Made by a program: the position numbers and the translations under genes. Below are positions 32,826 to 45,434 of a stretch of 64,000 nucleotides of DNA, one piece after another; positions within the stretch are counted from its first letter, which is position 1, and every line of letters begins with the position of its first letter. The notes under the pieces are model-generated. The model was not told the origin of the DNA and did not search any database. It worked only from the letters and a program-made list of their open reading frames with translations. The stretch is taken from the NCBI RefSeq assembly GCF_035582795.1, contig NC_134368.1:31618501-31682500 (forward strand), in the 5' to 3' direction. This DNA comes from Mycteria americana. Lineage: Eukaryota > Chordata > Aves > Ciconiiformes > Ciconiidae.

Positions 32826-35800
32826 GCATCTGTGAAGTGACTGGTCTTCTTTTCCTATACAACTAGCACTAAACACGAGCTGATCCATTTCATTTACTCG
32901 GCCAAACCCAGTCTCCTGGACTGTAACTCCAACAGGTATTTCATGTGTGATATACATGGGCCCAAAGGTTTCCAAGCTAATACGAACAGAAACGGTAGGC
33001 AGTCTAAACTTGCACCTTTGTAGCCTTATAGCTGCTTTAGTGAATTGCTAAGTGCATAATTAAGTTATATCCCAGCAAGAGCACACAAGCCTCTGCCTAT
33101 GCTTTCTCCACAGGCTTAGCTGTTCCTTCTACCCTGAATTTTCCCTGCCCCAGACAAACCCATGCTCCCAATGGACCTAATCACTATGTCTGCTCTAATC
33201 ATCAGCAAAAACACTCCCCGTCTGAAAGGACACTTTAAGGACTGGCATCCATGCATTTCAATAAGCCTGGAAACCTGTCACCACCACCATAAAGACTAGG
33301 AGGATGAAAGCTCTGCCTGTACCCTCTGCATGGGGCATTTCTTGCACTGTGGTCTGGTTCAGGTTCCAGGTCTCAGCATAATCCCTGGATCCAGGAGACC
33401 AGGGACTGTGCCCAGATCTTTCCTAACAGAGCTCAGTTTTGGAGATGCCTGTCAGGCCACAGGACACCTCTGGCATCAGGGACACTCCACCAGGTTTTGG
33501 GAGTGGGCAAAGGTTCAGGTGGTAAAGAACACAGGAGCGAGGGAGGGTGGATTTTTACCGTTTTATCATTAGTGCTCCCATTTCACTTAACTACGCAGAG
33601 GAAACTCAGTCCCTCTTCCTCCAAAAGATGTGAAACAGTGGCGTTGCAGCCTGCTGTGGAGGGATCATACATGTGTAACACCACCCAAACTTACGCTGTC
33701 TCAGCTCTGTCTGCACTGTTAACCTGAAGAATGAAACAAAACATAAATATAAAATTGCTTCTTGGCTATTTTAGAGCTTCTGTACGATCCCTCTTCCTTC
33801 CTCCCTCCTTCCTGTGGTCCCCAGAGTGGAACCCTCCTGATGCTCCAGGGCTGGAGCCACAGGGACGCTCTTTTCCAGGCTCCAAAGCCACAAAGACATG
33901 ACAAGGAAAGAGTGGCCTCACGAGCAGCCCATGGCCCATGTGGCTGGTGGCTGCATGCCTTCCATCTGCGTTCTGCCTCGAGGACTGCCAGGTTGCTGCC
34001 AGGGCATGCCAGCAAGCGTGTCCTCAAGTGTGTTACTGTCCTGCCCCTCTGGCCACATCTGCAGGCTCATTGTGTGGTGGGACTGGTCCTCAGGCCTCCC
34101 CAGCAAATGGTAGAGACCCAAGTCCACATGAGTTAGTCATTATGTTGCCATATCAATGTGTCACATTCAAGCTCTGACATCAGGATGACATCCGATTTCT
34201 CAGTGCTGACTCCTTACCAAAGAAAGCCACAGTGCCGGGATGTTTTGGATTCACTACCTATTCTCAGAATCCAAACAGGGTCAAAACAGTCACTCCGGGC
34301 ACCTTTTAACCTCTGTAGATATCTGAAAGCTTTTCTTCCTGAAGGATACCTCACCACAGCCTACTTTGGGTTTGACTTTTGTGGTGTCTCCTTCTGCTGC
34401 AGCTCCTGGAAATGCCACAGGAGTTGAAGAGCCGGCGAAGCCATGGAGCTGGGTGGAGGGAGCCCGCGGTGCCTGTGCTTACAGCCGCCGCTTGTTTTAT
34501 TTTTGCTTCTGGGTGGGAAGCCAGCAGTTGGTTTTAATCCCAATTTGAATACGTCTCTCTCAGAGTCTGGCTCTCTTCTTGCGTAACACTGCGATGCTGA
34601 GATATTCTGGGACACTTATACTAATCATGGCAGAGATGCATTCCTGGAGACTGGAGCGAGGGTGTTTTTCAGTGCAGGGCCACATGTTTGAATTGTTCCA
34701 GCTGGGAAACCCACTCTCTCTGGTGGTCTGATGGAGCCCAGGTTTACTGACCTTCATAAAACTGTGCCACCCACTGCAGTAAGACCCCCCTCCATGCCAC
34801 ACACATCCCCCTTTGCACCGCGTACCCCAGTGACCTGGGACTTCACACGTGCTTCTCCTGGCTTTGGGCAGGCAGGGCAGTTTAGAGGCAAGGACAGCAG
34901 TGAGGAGAAGGGAGGAAACGAAGCTACCCATGAATGACAGCAGGCTTCACTCAGGCTCCAGTGGACTCTTTGAGAGATCCAACATGGCTTTTTGAAAGCA
35001 AATTTCTTACATCCTTAATTCCAAATAATCCCTGCTGCTGAAATGGGATGCAAACATCCTCTGCTGTGATCCTGTTCTCTCTTACTCTTCAAAATAATTG
35101 AGGGGTGATACATACACCTACCCTAGCTCCTCTTGTCCCCCTTATCTCCATTCAGATGCTAATGATGATTTAAAGCAATGTTTGTGATTCACAGGCCTAA
35201 AGCAAAGCTAGGCAGAAAGTCTGTAGACAGTATGGGAGCTAGCTATTTTTAACTCTCCTTCTTTCCTAAGTCAATATTGGGATAGGCAGCAATGAAAAAA
35301 GCCAACATACGGAGAAGGAATTTGAAGCCAGGAGAGCTTCAGAAGCCGTCAGAACAAGCAGCCCCACAGGGCAAAGGGCAGTGGAGAGGCACTGGCAGGT
35401 GCTAAGTGGCCTGGGGGACCATTTGTCTCCCAGAAAAAAAAGCACTCAGCTCTTCAGATATTTACAATGGCTTCTGTCCACTCACGCTGTCTAACTACCT
35501 ATATATTTTAACCTCCCATAGGCAGAACTGCGTGCCTCCGACTTCCCTGTTAACGGCAGAGGCTACAGTTCTGCTTCCGAGCGCTGTTTTGATCAGCCCC
35601 CAGCTGTACAGCTGCTGATGTTTCTGGAGTAAAGCATTTCCTCAAACCCTTCATCTTGTCAAGTTGACTAAATCCTACTATGTTTTGGAAAAAGATAATT
35701 GGAGCAGGCTTCATAGATTCATTCAGACCACCAGAGACTCTGCTTGTAGCTTTCTTAATGAGAAGTTCCCAACAAAGTTTCATAGAGGTATGGATTTAAA

Positions 35801-37537
35801 TAATACCTTTTTCTTACAGTAGTATAAAGCACATTGGGAGAAAAATAACTAAGAAGAGAAAATATAAGTTTGGTGATGGATAGGAATTGCAAGAATTTAT
35901 TTGGATTTACTTCAGCTCTACGAATGTTTTCTCCCATCACAAGGAGAAAGGGAAAGGAAATTCTGTATTCTCTTGACAATGAGGACAGCACGTTTCTATT
36001 CCCTTTAACTATGAAAAGAGGATGAAGTGACGTGTTCCTACTCTATCCCTCCTCTGCGGTCTCCTGGACCAATGGACAAAGAGAGGCAGCAAAGAGCACT
36101 GTTCTGATTTGGGCATTGTTTTGTATCCTTACTGCTATTCCTTCAGCACTTTGCCTGTTAACATGGGACAAAGGATGCAAAACATGGATGGGAATAGAGG
36201 CCAGGAAGGTGAGGGATTATCTCACGATTCCCTTTCTCTGAAAGAAACCTCAAATGGGTAAAATCTGAATGCCCCATCTTCCTGGCTCTTGCAGTACAGG
36301 TCCTTTCAGAGCTGCAGTCTGGACTCTCCCACATTTCCTTCCCACATCCCTCCAAGGCACCCGCACAGGGCGGAGGAGGGATGGTGGACAAGCTCATCGC
36401 AGCGGGAGGTTGGGGCATGATGCCTATCTCACTGCTCCCTTGCTCTACAAACCTGCTCAACAAACAGCTTAAAAGATTGCTCTGTGAGAGTCAGCTTCAC
36501 CATGATGTCTTGGTTCCCTGATTCAGCAAGGAGTCCTCTAGCAAAAAGAAGGCGGACAAGGCTTGATATCCCTGTACTTTTGAGATAACAAACAAGATTT
36601 AACTCCTCCTACATCTCAACCCCACTTAAAAAGAGCAAAACACATTTTACAAGTCTGTATTCTTCATACACCACGAGGAATCAAAGACAGCTGATTCTCC
36701 CCCCCCCGCCTTCCTACACACCCTAAAGAAAGATCTGATTAACCTGTGGTGAAAATCTGGGACCACTCAAGAGAATGACAAACATCCTTGTGATTTCATT
36801 GGGGCTGAATGCCAGACCTGGAAAAAATTGGCCAGCATTTTCTCACCAACTGCAATTAAATTATGGTGAAATAGTTTCTACTAGGGACATGGGCCTAACA
36901 AATGAAGTGATATCGGAGACAGAACCTATTAAAGGACATCTTGTCGTCTGGTTCATGGGAGCTAGAAAAATGTCTAGTAATTTATGGGTCTTCAGTATTT
37001 CATCATTCCTTTAGGGATTCCTTTCAGAGTTTGGTTCCCAGGGGTACTAAGCAACCACCTTCTGAAAATTGCTCCTTCTCAGCGAGTTGAGTTTAGCATT
37101 CAGATAACAAGGTTTTCACCGTGAAAAAAACCTGTTGACAAGTGATGTATAAATTCAGATTCACTGCAATGCCTGTGTTGTGGCTTGAACAGTGAAATGT
37201 TCACCAGCAAGATGAAGCTTGCTACTGCCACAGCAGCAATCATATCATTTAAATAGAATATTTTGTTGTTGTTGTTATTTGGACAATGTCCTGCAAAATG
37301 ATAAGTTTATGTACGTAACATATTTTAAACACAGTTGGTTATCAAGGGTTAACTTGGTTAGTGGAACCAAAGTGAAAGTTTTAAAATACTGCTGCCATGG
37401 AGAACAAATGCCTTCAAAGCTCCTATAGCATATGTTATTTAAAAGAGCACTGTTCTGGTTTGAATTATTTTTCTTCACAGTACTTCTCTAGCTTTATTGC
37501 CAAAGAAAAGACTTCCAGAGCCAATTTTTAATCTTAA

Positions 37538-37615
37538 TTATACCAGATTCAATCTGGAATATTTCCCTTGAAGTTAGAGTTACACCAGATTTACACAAAG
37601 CGGAATCTGGCCCAG
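37538..37615 (+). repeat. ancient interspersed repeat fragment
   Basis: TTGAAGTTAGAGTTACACC, then AGATTTACACAAAGCGGAAT, then CTGGCCC. This is the clearest copy in the window of a motif widespread in bird, crocodile and turtle DNA (TTACACC...TTACAC...AATCTGGCCC). Assignment to an old CR1/L3 or MIR-like tail is tentative. Confidence 0.45.
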
Positions 37616-39334
37616 TTTCCACATTAGACACTTTCTCAAAAGATAGTTTAGGTTAAAAACTGGGGTATCTAACTAAAACAGCTAGCAGACCAAGGATCAA
37701 AATCTACCTACATGCTCCCGTATCCCCTGTTCTTGAGCCACGCCAGAGCTTCCCTCACTGAGCTGTAGCTTCACATCCATGGCTGCAGGGAAGGGACCTG
37801 TCCCTGCATTTTCCTCTCATCTCACTTTCTCATTTCTCCCTCTGCAACCACCTCACTCAAGTGAATTACATATAACCCAGTACTTTAAAAGACTGTCAAC
37901 AACAGACAGGCAAATAAACATGTAGCTGAAGCAGAAAGTGCTCCCTGCAGAATCAGATGAGGTACAGACCAAAACCCGGTCACCTCAGACAAAAGGGAAA
38001 GCCCAAATAGACTCTTCGAGAAGTGACAGAAGAGAGAGGAACAGTTTCCCCTGACTTTTCAGTATGTCAGTCCCTCCTGTCTCCCAACTAAAGAAAGAAA
38101 ACTGAAGGTGTGGGCTTCAGTCACTGGTACCTCTTGGAGTGGCTCTACGTGTGATTGGCACCTGCTTGATTTCTTCCATCACAGATTAGGGTTATAGGAC
38201 TAACCTCAAGCTCGTGTTTGAGCACAGGAAACACACAGCGCTGCAAGAACGATAACGTGATTCACACCTCCTGCTAATGCACCTCCAGCACCATCTTGGT
38301 AAGTAAATGTAAAATAAATGACCCAATTCAACGACTAAGAGAAATGACTAAATTCATTTCCAGGTCTGGAGCTTTTTGCTGACTGTGTCAACACGGATGC
38401 TGATTCTTGCAATTCCTAATGGTGGATTAGGGGTTGACCTGTTTTGGAAAGTATTGGATGGAACTCATAACCTCCACCATCTCCACACAAACCCCAATTC
38501 TGCAGGCTCTTAGGAACCATTGATGGCCTTCCCTCCTCTTTATCCTTGGGATTGGTGAGACTCATGCTCAGAATCTGTCCGTGCCACAGAAACAGAGGGA
38601 GAGTGTTTTGTTTGTCATGGGATTTTTGAGCATGAAACATCCAGGGAGGAGAGGGATCCTTTTAGAAAGCCAATCACAATTCAGAAATCTTGGCCATAGT
38701 TCCAGTTATTTTACAGCAAATAATCCCAGAGGCATGTATTGTTTAACCACTAAGCATGAGAAGAAGACCTGTTGTGGGAAGAAGCAGAAAAATGAGACCC
38801 CATGTCTGGAGCATGGGCAATTCAGGGTAGTCACTAAACAGAGGTGTTGGGTCTCTCCTGAGTTTGCCCCATCGTGATGCTCAGGGCTCTTGGCTCTTCT
38901 GTGCCCATGGGAGGGATATACCGTGGACGTGGCCAGGCCAGGCACATGCGGAGATTGATGCTGACACAGACCAGGGCTAGCCTATGCCCATCGCGTCAAG
39001 GGTGACCGTGACCGCTATGTCCAGGGTAGCCTCCGCACCAGCCAGCTCCCCCGTGCAGATCTCAGGGCTGGGTCCCCAAGCACAGCAGCCCGAGGAGGCA
39101 AAGCTGGTACTAATAGTAAATAGACACAGAACCAAAGCAGCCTGGTCTGGCTGTGGTTTTGTCCTGCTCTTATCCATTAATTGCTGCAGCTTGAGAGAAC
39201 AACGGCAGAGATAATGGTCTCGGGAGTGACGAACCGAAATCAAACCTGGGCTGAATCGGCAGAGGAGGTCCTTTGGTTTCGGAGGGAAAGCTTCTCATTT
39301 GCGGCGCGGGAGGAACTGCTCTCTCTGCTGTACT

Positions 39335-39790
39335 TGCAGCGTGCCACATCCCCCGAGCTGCTGGGCCCGGCCCACGGCAGCCCGGGGCTGTGCAGGCTGG
39401 ACCTGCAGGGACGAAGCCCTCAGACCCTCGCGGGCGGGAGGACGGCCCCGCTTCCCCGTCCGCTCCAAACCCGCTCGATCCCACCGCTAACAGCAGGCGC
39501 ACCGAAGGCTGGCGGGGCGTGCGGTGCCCCGGCTGGGCGGGCTCGCTCCTCCCGCGGCCTCCGGTGCCCTCTAGTGTCGCGGGCGGCGGCGCTGCCCGGG
39601 CACCCCGGGCCGGCGGCGGGGGCAGCTCCGAGGCGGCCGCACCGAGCGCGGCTCTGCCTCCCCGCCCCGTCGGTGCGGCGGCGGGGCCCGGGGCTCGCCG
39701 CATCCCGCCCCGGGGGCCGGGGGGCCGGGGCAGAGCGGAGCGCGGAGTAAGGCGCCGGTGAAGGGCTAGCCGGAGGAGCAACCCGTTTTC
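39335..39790. other. CpG-rich island between GSX2 and PDGFRA
   Basis: A sharp, strongly GC-rich and CpG-dense block about 4 kb upstream of PDGFRA exon 1. Frames of 160-203 codons on both strands are low-complexity Pro/Ala/Gly/Arg. No gene is known to me at this position. It could be an alternative promoter, a divergent non-coding RNA start or an insulator-bearing island. Confidence 0.5.
39562..39580. promoter_or_regulatory. candidate CTCF site
   Basis: CGGTGCCCTCTAGTGTCGC matches the CTCF core in reverse orientation (TGCCCTCTAGTGG type) except near its end, inside a CpG island. CTCF insulation of PDGFRA from its upstream neighbours is known in mammals. Whether this site is bound is unknown. 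Confidence 0.3.
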
Positions 39791-41619
39791 CCCTTGCCTT
39801 CTGGGCTGCCTTACCTCGCCCCTAAACGGGGTTCGGGCCGCTTCTGGACCGGAGCAGCGTGTTTATCCTGCCCCGGTTAAAAAGTCAGGGCAGGAGCAGA
39901 AGGAAAAACAAAGCCTGTTTTTCAAAGAATAGGGCTTCCACGGCTGCTTTAGCATCTTTTAATGTCAAGAGCCAAATGCAACAATGAAAGCAGAACAGCT
40001 CGACGTTGTGGCAGCAGCGGCCTCAGTGGGAAAACGACGGGCACGGGGAACTACCTTAGCCAACCATGTGGGAATCAAAATAAAGGTTGGGGAGGGCAGG
40101 CTGAGCAACGTTAATTTCTTTTGTCTGGCTCCCTGCTCTCCCGGCGACACGGGATCCCTGCTATTCAGAGCCAAATTCTGTTGAACAAACAAAATGAGGG
40201 AATCTGGTGTTGCGGAAAGAGGGAAAGAAAAAAGCCAAGCTGGTAGGACTGTAAATGCACACAGAGCCCTCCCGCGGGCAGCGCACATCTCCCGGTGGGC
40301 CTGGGGAGCTTGGCGGTCTCCTGACTTGCTCCCCTTCTGCCTCAGGAAGCCCTCACCGCTGTGTTCTCCTCCCTCCGCGATAGATGCAAGCACAGGTTTA
40401 TAGCGACAAGCGATGAGAGGCCGCTCCGCTTTCTCCCTCTCTCAGGGGTTTGAGGGGATCTGCTCCAGGCTGGAGCTGCTCTTCACCACGCAGGGGCTCC
40501 TGCTCCAAAAGGTAAAAACGGTGAGCAGGCTGCGGCTGACCCCCGCACCGTGCGTTGCTGCAATGTGGGTAACGATAATCAACCCAGACCTGCCTTCCCA
40601 CAGAGACAAAAGGCTGCGGCCCCACGGCGGGGCTTCCCGCGGGCCCCGAGCCGGGGCACCCCCTCTCACCCCGCCCTGCGCTGCAGGAGACCGCTCGGAC
40701 CCCCCATGAGCCACCTATCAGGCTGCCTAATAGCCTCAGCCAGCTAAACGCTGCCCGGCTCACCCCTGGGAGAGAGCCGCAGGAAAGGGCTCATTGCTTG
40801 CAGCAAATTGGGACTCCTCCCGGGTGGGGGGCTGCTGAGCGGGGCGGCTCGCAGGCTCCCAGCCCCCCTGGAAGCGTCCGAGAGCGGAGCGAGACGCCCT
40901 GCAAAAACCCGGCCCGTCGGTGCCCGCTGCCCGGCCCCTGCCGGCGCTGCGGGCCCGGGGAGGGACCCCCGGGGGGTCAGGTTGGGAGCATAAACAGGCG
41001 AGAGCAGCCCTAGCCCGCAGTTTTGTTTAAGATGTGCAGCTTCCATCTGTTGCCGCGTAAACACACGCTAGCGGGATGCCTTATGGTCCAGCCCTTCGGG
41101 GGGAGGGGAAGGGGGCTGCAGTGGTGAAAATCCCCCCCACCCCCAGCCTGTCCTCTCGCTAACCCCAAGTTCCCCGCGCCTCCCTGGACGGGACCCCCCT
41201 GAGCCACACGGGGCGGGGGGTAGAGCTCAGCAGCCGTCCTGGAGGGTTTATTTTAACTACCACCTCCTCTGCGCGGAGCCAATCCATAGGCATCGCCGGC
41301 ACTTCGGAGGGGATCGGCCCAGCAGCAGCTGCCCGGCCCTGGCCGTGCGGGCAGAGCCCGGGCAGCTCCCGGGCGGCCGGGTCCCCTCCCCAGAGCGGCG
41401 GGCGTGGGGCCGGCGCGGCCCGGCCCTTAGCGTGAGGAAGGGGGAAGCCACGTCGGGGAAAGCGTCACCGCTCCCCCGGAGGGGCCCTGGGCGACGGGGC
41501 ACCGCCGTGCCTGTCCCGGTCCCCGCAGGGGCCGGCGGGCTCCCCGCCCGCAGCGCCAGGCTGGCCTGGCAGCAGCTTTGCCAGTTCCCGAATTTGCCAT
41601 TTTTGTTTTTCGCTGGGTC

Positions 41620-41715
41620 TTGTGAGATCCCACGTGGAAGCCGTTACCGAGCGCTCGATAATGATCATGACAAAGGCATTATTCAAATGAGGCAGGTAAT
41701 TGCAACCAGAAGGCG
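41620..41715. promoter_or_regulatory. candidate enhancer with E-box and SOX-type sites
   Basis: This AT-richer island within GC-rich DNA contains CACGTG at 41631-41636, the palindrome ATGATCAT at 41661-41668, a SOX-type ACAAAGG at 41670-41676 directly followed by CATTATTCAAAT (SOX/POU-like arrangement), and AGGTAATTGC near 41695. About 2 kb upstream of PDGFRA exon 1, it is a plausible neural-crest or glial element. This is inference. Confidence 0.35.
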
Positions 41716-42612
41716 CCTCCTCCCCTTCCTTTTGCTCCTTTCTTTTTGCAAGAGTAACTCTCGCATTACATCCCATCCCGACGGTACTTGGCCAGGAATC
41801 GCCTCCGCCGCCCCGCACGTTAGACCAGATACGGTCGCGCCGGTAAACCACGGCCGAGCCCGGCAGGGCCGGGCGGGGTGGCCTCGGAGCTCACAGGCGG
41901 TTGCTGCCGCCGGCCTGAACCGCACATCTTCGTGGGGTTTCATCTGCGAGGGCCCGCAACTCCCAGCCAAGTCATGATAGGACCTTTCCCTCCACAAATG
42001 AAGGGGTTCAGGCTGCTGGGTGCGCTCGCCCCCCCACGCGGAGAGTTCCGGGGTGCAGTGGGAGTTTTTCCTGGGTTGTTTTGGGGTTTTTTTTGCCATG
42101 CTTTTGACTCACTGGGAGCCTGTTGTTTATTCACAAGCATTACGGTATCCTGTTAGCGTTCCGACCAGGGGCTGCTCACAGATCTGACTCCGATGATTTC
42201 CTGGAGAAACATGTGGAAGCAATAGCGGGGCTGTGCGCTCACCCGAGCCCAGGGTGCACTCGTGGAGGGGGTGCAAAGGGCCGGCAGCACCGCCGGGACC
42301 CTGCCAGCCCAGCCAGGGGCACCTCAGCCTGAGCGCGCTTTTCACGGGAGTCGGTTCTCGGTCCTGCCCCTGTTCCCTTCCGGGCATCTTCGCTTCAGAG
42401 GCTTAATTCTCCTTCGCTTAGGAAAGAGAAAAACCACCGGATCCTGGCGCTTGACTTTGAGGACAAACTTTCCTTTTGTTTAATACTAAAAGGAAAAAAG
42501 AGGTGCGGGGGGCGGGGAGAGGAGGGCCAGGCTCGGGAGGGGAGGAAGCAGGAGAAGCCCCGGGGCGCAGCTCTCGGGCCGGTGGCCTCCCCAGGAGGCG
42601 GGCGGGCCGGCG

Positions 42613-42640
42613 GGCAGGCAGGCAGGCAGGCAGGCGGGCA
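42613..42640 (+). repeat. (GGCA)n simple repeat
   Basis: About six tandem GGCA units with one GGCG interruption in a GC-rich region, likely polymorphic. Confidence 0.75.
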
Positions 42641-43639
42641 GGGGCCTCCCGCGCCTCTCCGTTCCTGGGGCTGCAGTGCCCCCTCTCCCGCGGCCGCCGC
42701 ATCGCCCCGCCGGCCCCGCTCGCCCCTTCCGCACGGAGCCTGCAGCAGAAGGGCTGCGAGGGCAGCTCCCCGGCAGCTCCCCCGGCCACCCCTTATCGCC
42801 AGCAGATAGCGACGGCCAACAAAGCAGAGATACCCGGTGCTGGCTCCCCGGCGGGGATCAAAGCTCCGTCTGGAGCGTGTTCAAACAGGACGGACTCGGA
42901 CGTGCGTTGCCCTCGCCTCCGCAGGCACCTCCGGCCCTCGCCGTGCCCCCGGCGTGGTTATTACTGGGGTTTGTTTGCGCTGGGGAAAGCAAAGGCAGAG
43001 AGGAAGAGAAGAGCTTTCCCGGTCCCGTCGGAGCAGCGGGGTTTGGGAGGGCTGGCTCCTGGCGAAGGTTACCTTTCGTTGTGTCTTTCATTCATAAATG
43101 TTAGTGATTCGTCTTTCCCCCTCTCTCTCAGTGCCTCCTGCTCCCGGCTGGCTCCCGGCCGTCCATCCAGCTCTCTAGCCCAAGCCCAGGCTCAGTGATG
43201 TACAAAGGACACGAGGAAGCCGCAAATTCGTTTCCAGACCAAACTCCCATCCATAAACTCACACTGTGACCGTGGACACCGAGCCCGGCGCCCGACCCAC
43301 CGTCCTGGAGGGTCTGAGGAGGGAAGGCTCATTCATGAAATTGGGAGCACTCGGAGTTTTCATGAAAGTTTGTTGGGCTGGGTGTGTTTTTTTTTTTTAT
43401 TTTCTCCCCCTGCAGTGCAAAACTCTCCGCTTCCCCCTTTCCTCCCCCTCGCCCCTGCCATATGGCTAACCTCCCCCCTCCCCTGCAAGGCTGGTGAAAT
43501 CTGGAGGCAGAGACTGGCCCCCCTGCCTGCGTAAGAGCCTCCCGCCGGCGCGCCCGCCTCCGGCCGCGGGGCTGGGGGCGCCGGGCGAGCCAGGGCGGCT
43601 CTTATTCTGAAGGGGCCGGAGGGGGGCTTCATTTCCTGA

Positions 43640-43715
43640 CAGCTATTTACTTAAAGCAAATGATTAGTTTTGGAAGGATGGACTATAACATTGAATCAAT
43701 TACGGGACGCGGTTT
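43640..43715 (+). promoter_or_regulatory. PDGFRA: PDGFRA core promoter
   Basis: It lies just upstream of the exon-1 sequence. It contains TTACTTAAAG, TGATTAG at 43661, a TATA-like CTATAACA (TATAAC at 43684-43689), and the homeodomain/PBX-like TTGAATCAATTA at 43691-43702. Transcription would start near 43715 if the TATA-like element is used. The AT-rich motif block stands out against GC-rich flanks on both sides, which suggests it is constrained. Confidence 0.5.
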
Positions 43716-43858
43716 GTGAGACCATTACAGTCGGATCGGGAGGGAGGGCGAGCGGGAGGGAAAGAGCGCGGCTGAGCGGGGAAAGTCACAAAAGACGTGG
43801 ACATATTTTGGATATTTTACAATCTGCAGGACTGGGGCTGCGGATTATAAAGGAGAAG
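43715..43858 (+). other. PDGFRA: PDGFRA exon 1 (noncoding, 5' end estimated)
   Basis: The segment ends in GGAGAAG followed by a good donor GTAAGAGG at 43859. In mammals the noncoding first exon of PDGFRA also ends GGAGAAG before the splice to the ATG exon. The 5' end is set from the TATA-like element and may be off by tens of bases. The spliced leader joins 51059. Confidence 0.55.
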
Positions 43859-45406
43859 GTAAGAGGTGAGGGGCGGTTTCCCCACCTTTTTCTTTTTTTC
43901 ACCTTTTATCCCGCTTCTTTTTCTTTCTCTTTTCTTTTCCCCCCTTTATTTATTTGATCTTGGCTTGGGGTTTTTTTTCGCCTTTCCCCCCGATGCTCGG
44001 AGCCGGGCGGGGGGCTCCTTCCCGCGGGGCGCAGGCGGCGAGGGGCGGCGGGCGCTGGCGGCCCCCGCGGAGGGGAGCGGGGAGCCGGCGCTCCGCGGGC
44101 CGTCGGGGCGCGGCGGCGAGCAGCGCGGGCAGCGCTAATGACAAACACATTGGGACGGCGGGGGCCACCGCGCCGCATTCCTGCCGCGGCGGCGGGAGCG
44201 ACCCGCCGGGGCTCCGCGGGCGGCGGCGGTGCCCGCCCGGGGGACGGGGGGACGCGCACCGACAGAGCAAGGTGGGGTCGCGCCCCGCGGCTCCCCCTTT
44301 TCTCGCATCCCTTGCTGCTTTCGCCCCGCTGCTCTCCCGTCCCTTCCCCCACCCTTTGTTTTTCACCACCTTCCCCTCTTCAGATCCCCCTTGCCCACCT
44401 CACTCCGGGTAGCCTAAATTGCCCCGAGATCCCGGGCGGGGGCACAGACACAACCCCCCCAGGGCAACCCGACCTCCATCCCTGCGCGCCCCGTCTTTTT
44501 TTACACGTCTCAGCGGAAGAGAAGATGCTGAATTTAGGCAGGACTGGTACCTGGAGCCTTTCCAGCTTACAGCCCCCTCTCGCAACGGGAACGCCAGCCC
44601 CGCCGCATGCCCCGCCGGACTGCTGGAGCCCACCGCCTCCTACCCCGGGGGAGGGCAAAGTCTTCGCGGCCACCGTTTGGATTTTGTCAAGCGCGGAGGT
44701 TGCAAACTTGCCAGCTTCTGCCAGGCTGGAGTCCCCTGGAAAAGTCCTAAGAGCAAGTAGGAAATGGCTTTTTGGCTGTCCGCGGCATTGCTCAACATTT
44801 TTGGACGCGGATTCCGCAGCCCAGGAGCCGTTCCAGAGAACAGGACTTGGACAGCTTTTTCTGGAGCCAGCAGCGACAGATCTAGCGAGGCAGCAGCAGC
44901 CGCGGGGCGCAGCCGCCAGCCCCCGGGGCTTGCCCGCATCCCGGCGGGCGGCTGCGGGGCAGAGGCGGAGGCGATGCCCTGGCTCCCGCCCGCGCCGGGG
45001 GCACGTTCCCTGCGCCCCTCGACGGCATTTTCGGCGCGTCTCTTGCAAATGCTCCAGCTCCCTGGCGCTCCTCCGGGGCCCAAGGCTGGACGCCCGGGGC
45101 GGACAGGGCATCGCCTCATCCCGAGTGGGGACCGAAGGACCTGTCCCCAGGGCTGCGGGCACGTCGCTTTGCCTTGGTCCCACAGCTCCGAGCCGGGGCA
45201 CAACGTCTGTCCCCCCGCCGAGACTCCCGCCCCCTCTCCGGACTGCGCGCCCTCGGGGTCCCTGCCTCGCCCGACGGCGGGGGCTGGAGGAGAAGCCCCG
45301 GGCGGCAGCGCCAGCAGAATTAGCCAGCCCCGGAGGGAAACACGGCTTCGCTCTGCCCCTCTCCATCACCCCTACCCCGCTTTTCTTTTTCCTGGCTACC
45401 TCGCAT

Positions 45407-45434
45407 TAAAAACAAAACAAAACAAAACAAAAAA
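45407..45434 (+). repeat. (AAAAC)n simple repeat
   Basis: About five AAAAC units, at the end of a GC-rich island in PDGFRA intron 1. Confidence 0.75.

Larger units (their letters stand above)
28030..39300. other. intergenic DNA, no gene recognised
   Basis: AT-rich, mostly unique sequence with a short mixed AT/GT simple repeat near 28745-28792 and two more old repeat traces (32783-32825, 37538-37615). No frame has a family signature. From about 33300 the composition becomes more GC-balanced but still shows nothing gene-like. Confidence 0.4.
40400..43620. other. GC-rich upstream region of PDGFRA
   Basis: Repeated CpG-dense stretches (about 40600-40980, 41340-41590, 42490-42960) alternate with complex AT-richer blocks. 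A (GGCA)n run lies at 42613-42640 and a polypyrimidine-rich stretch at about 43384-43490. No recognised gene; the overlapping open frames on both strands are compositional. Confidence 0.45.

Noticed and set aside
39170-39781. 203-codon minus frame and 189/162-codon plus frames
   Set aside because: Same compositional cause: a CpG island with low-complexity translations on both strands.
42671-42690. CTCF-like GCAGTGCCCCCTCTCCC
   Set aside because: The left half matches but the right half of the core (TGGTGG complement) is missing.
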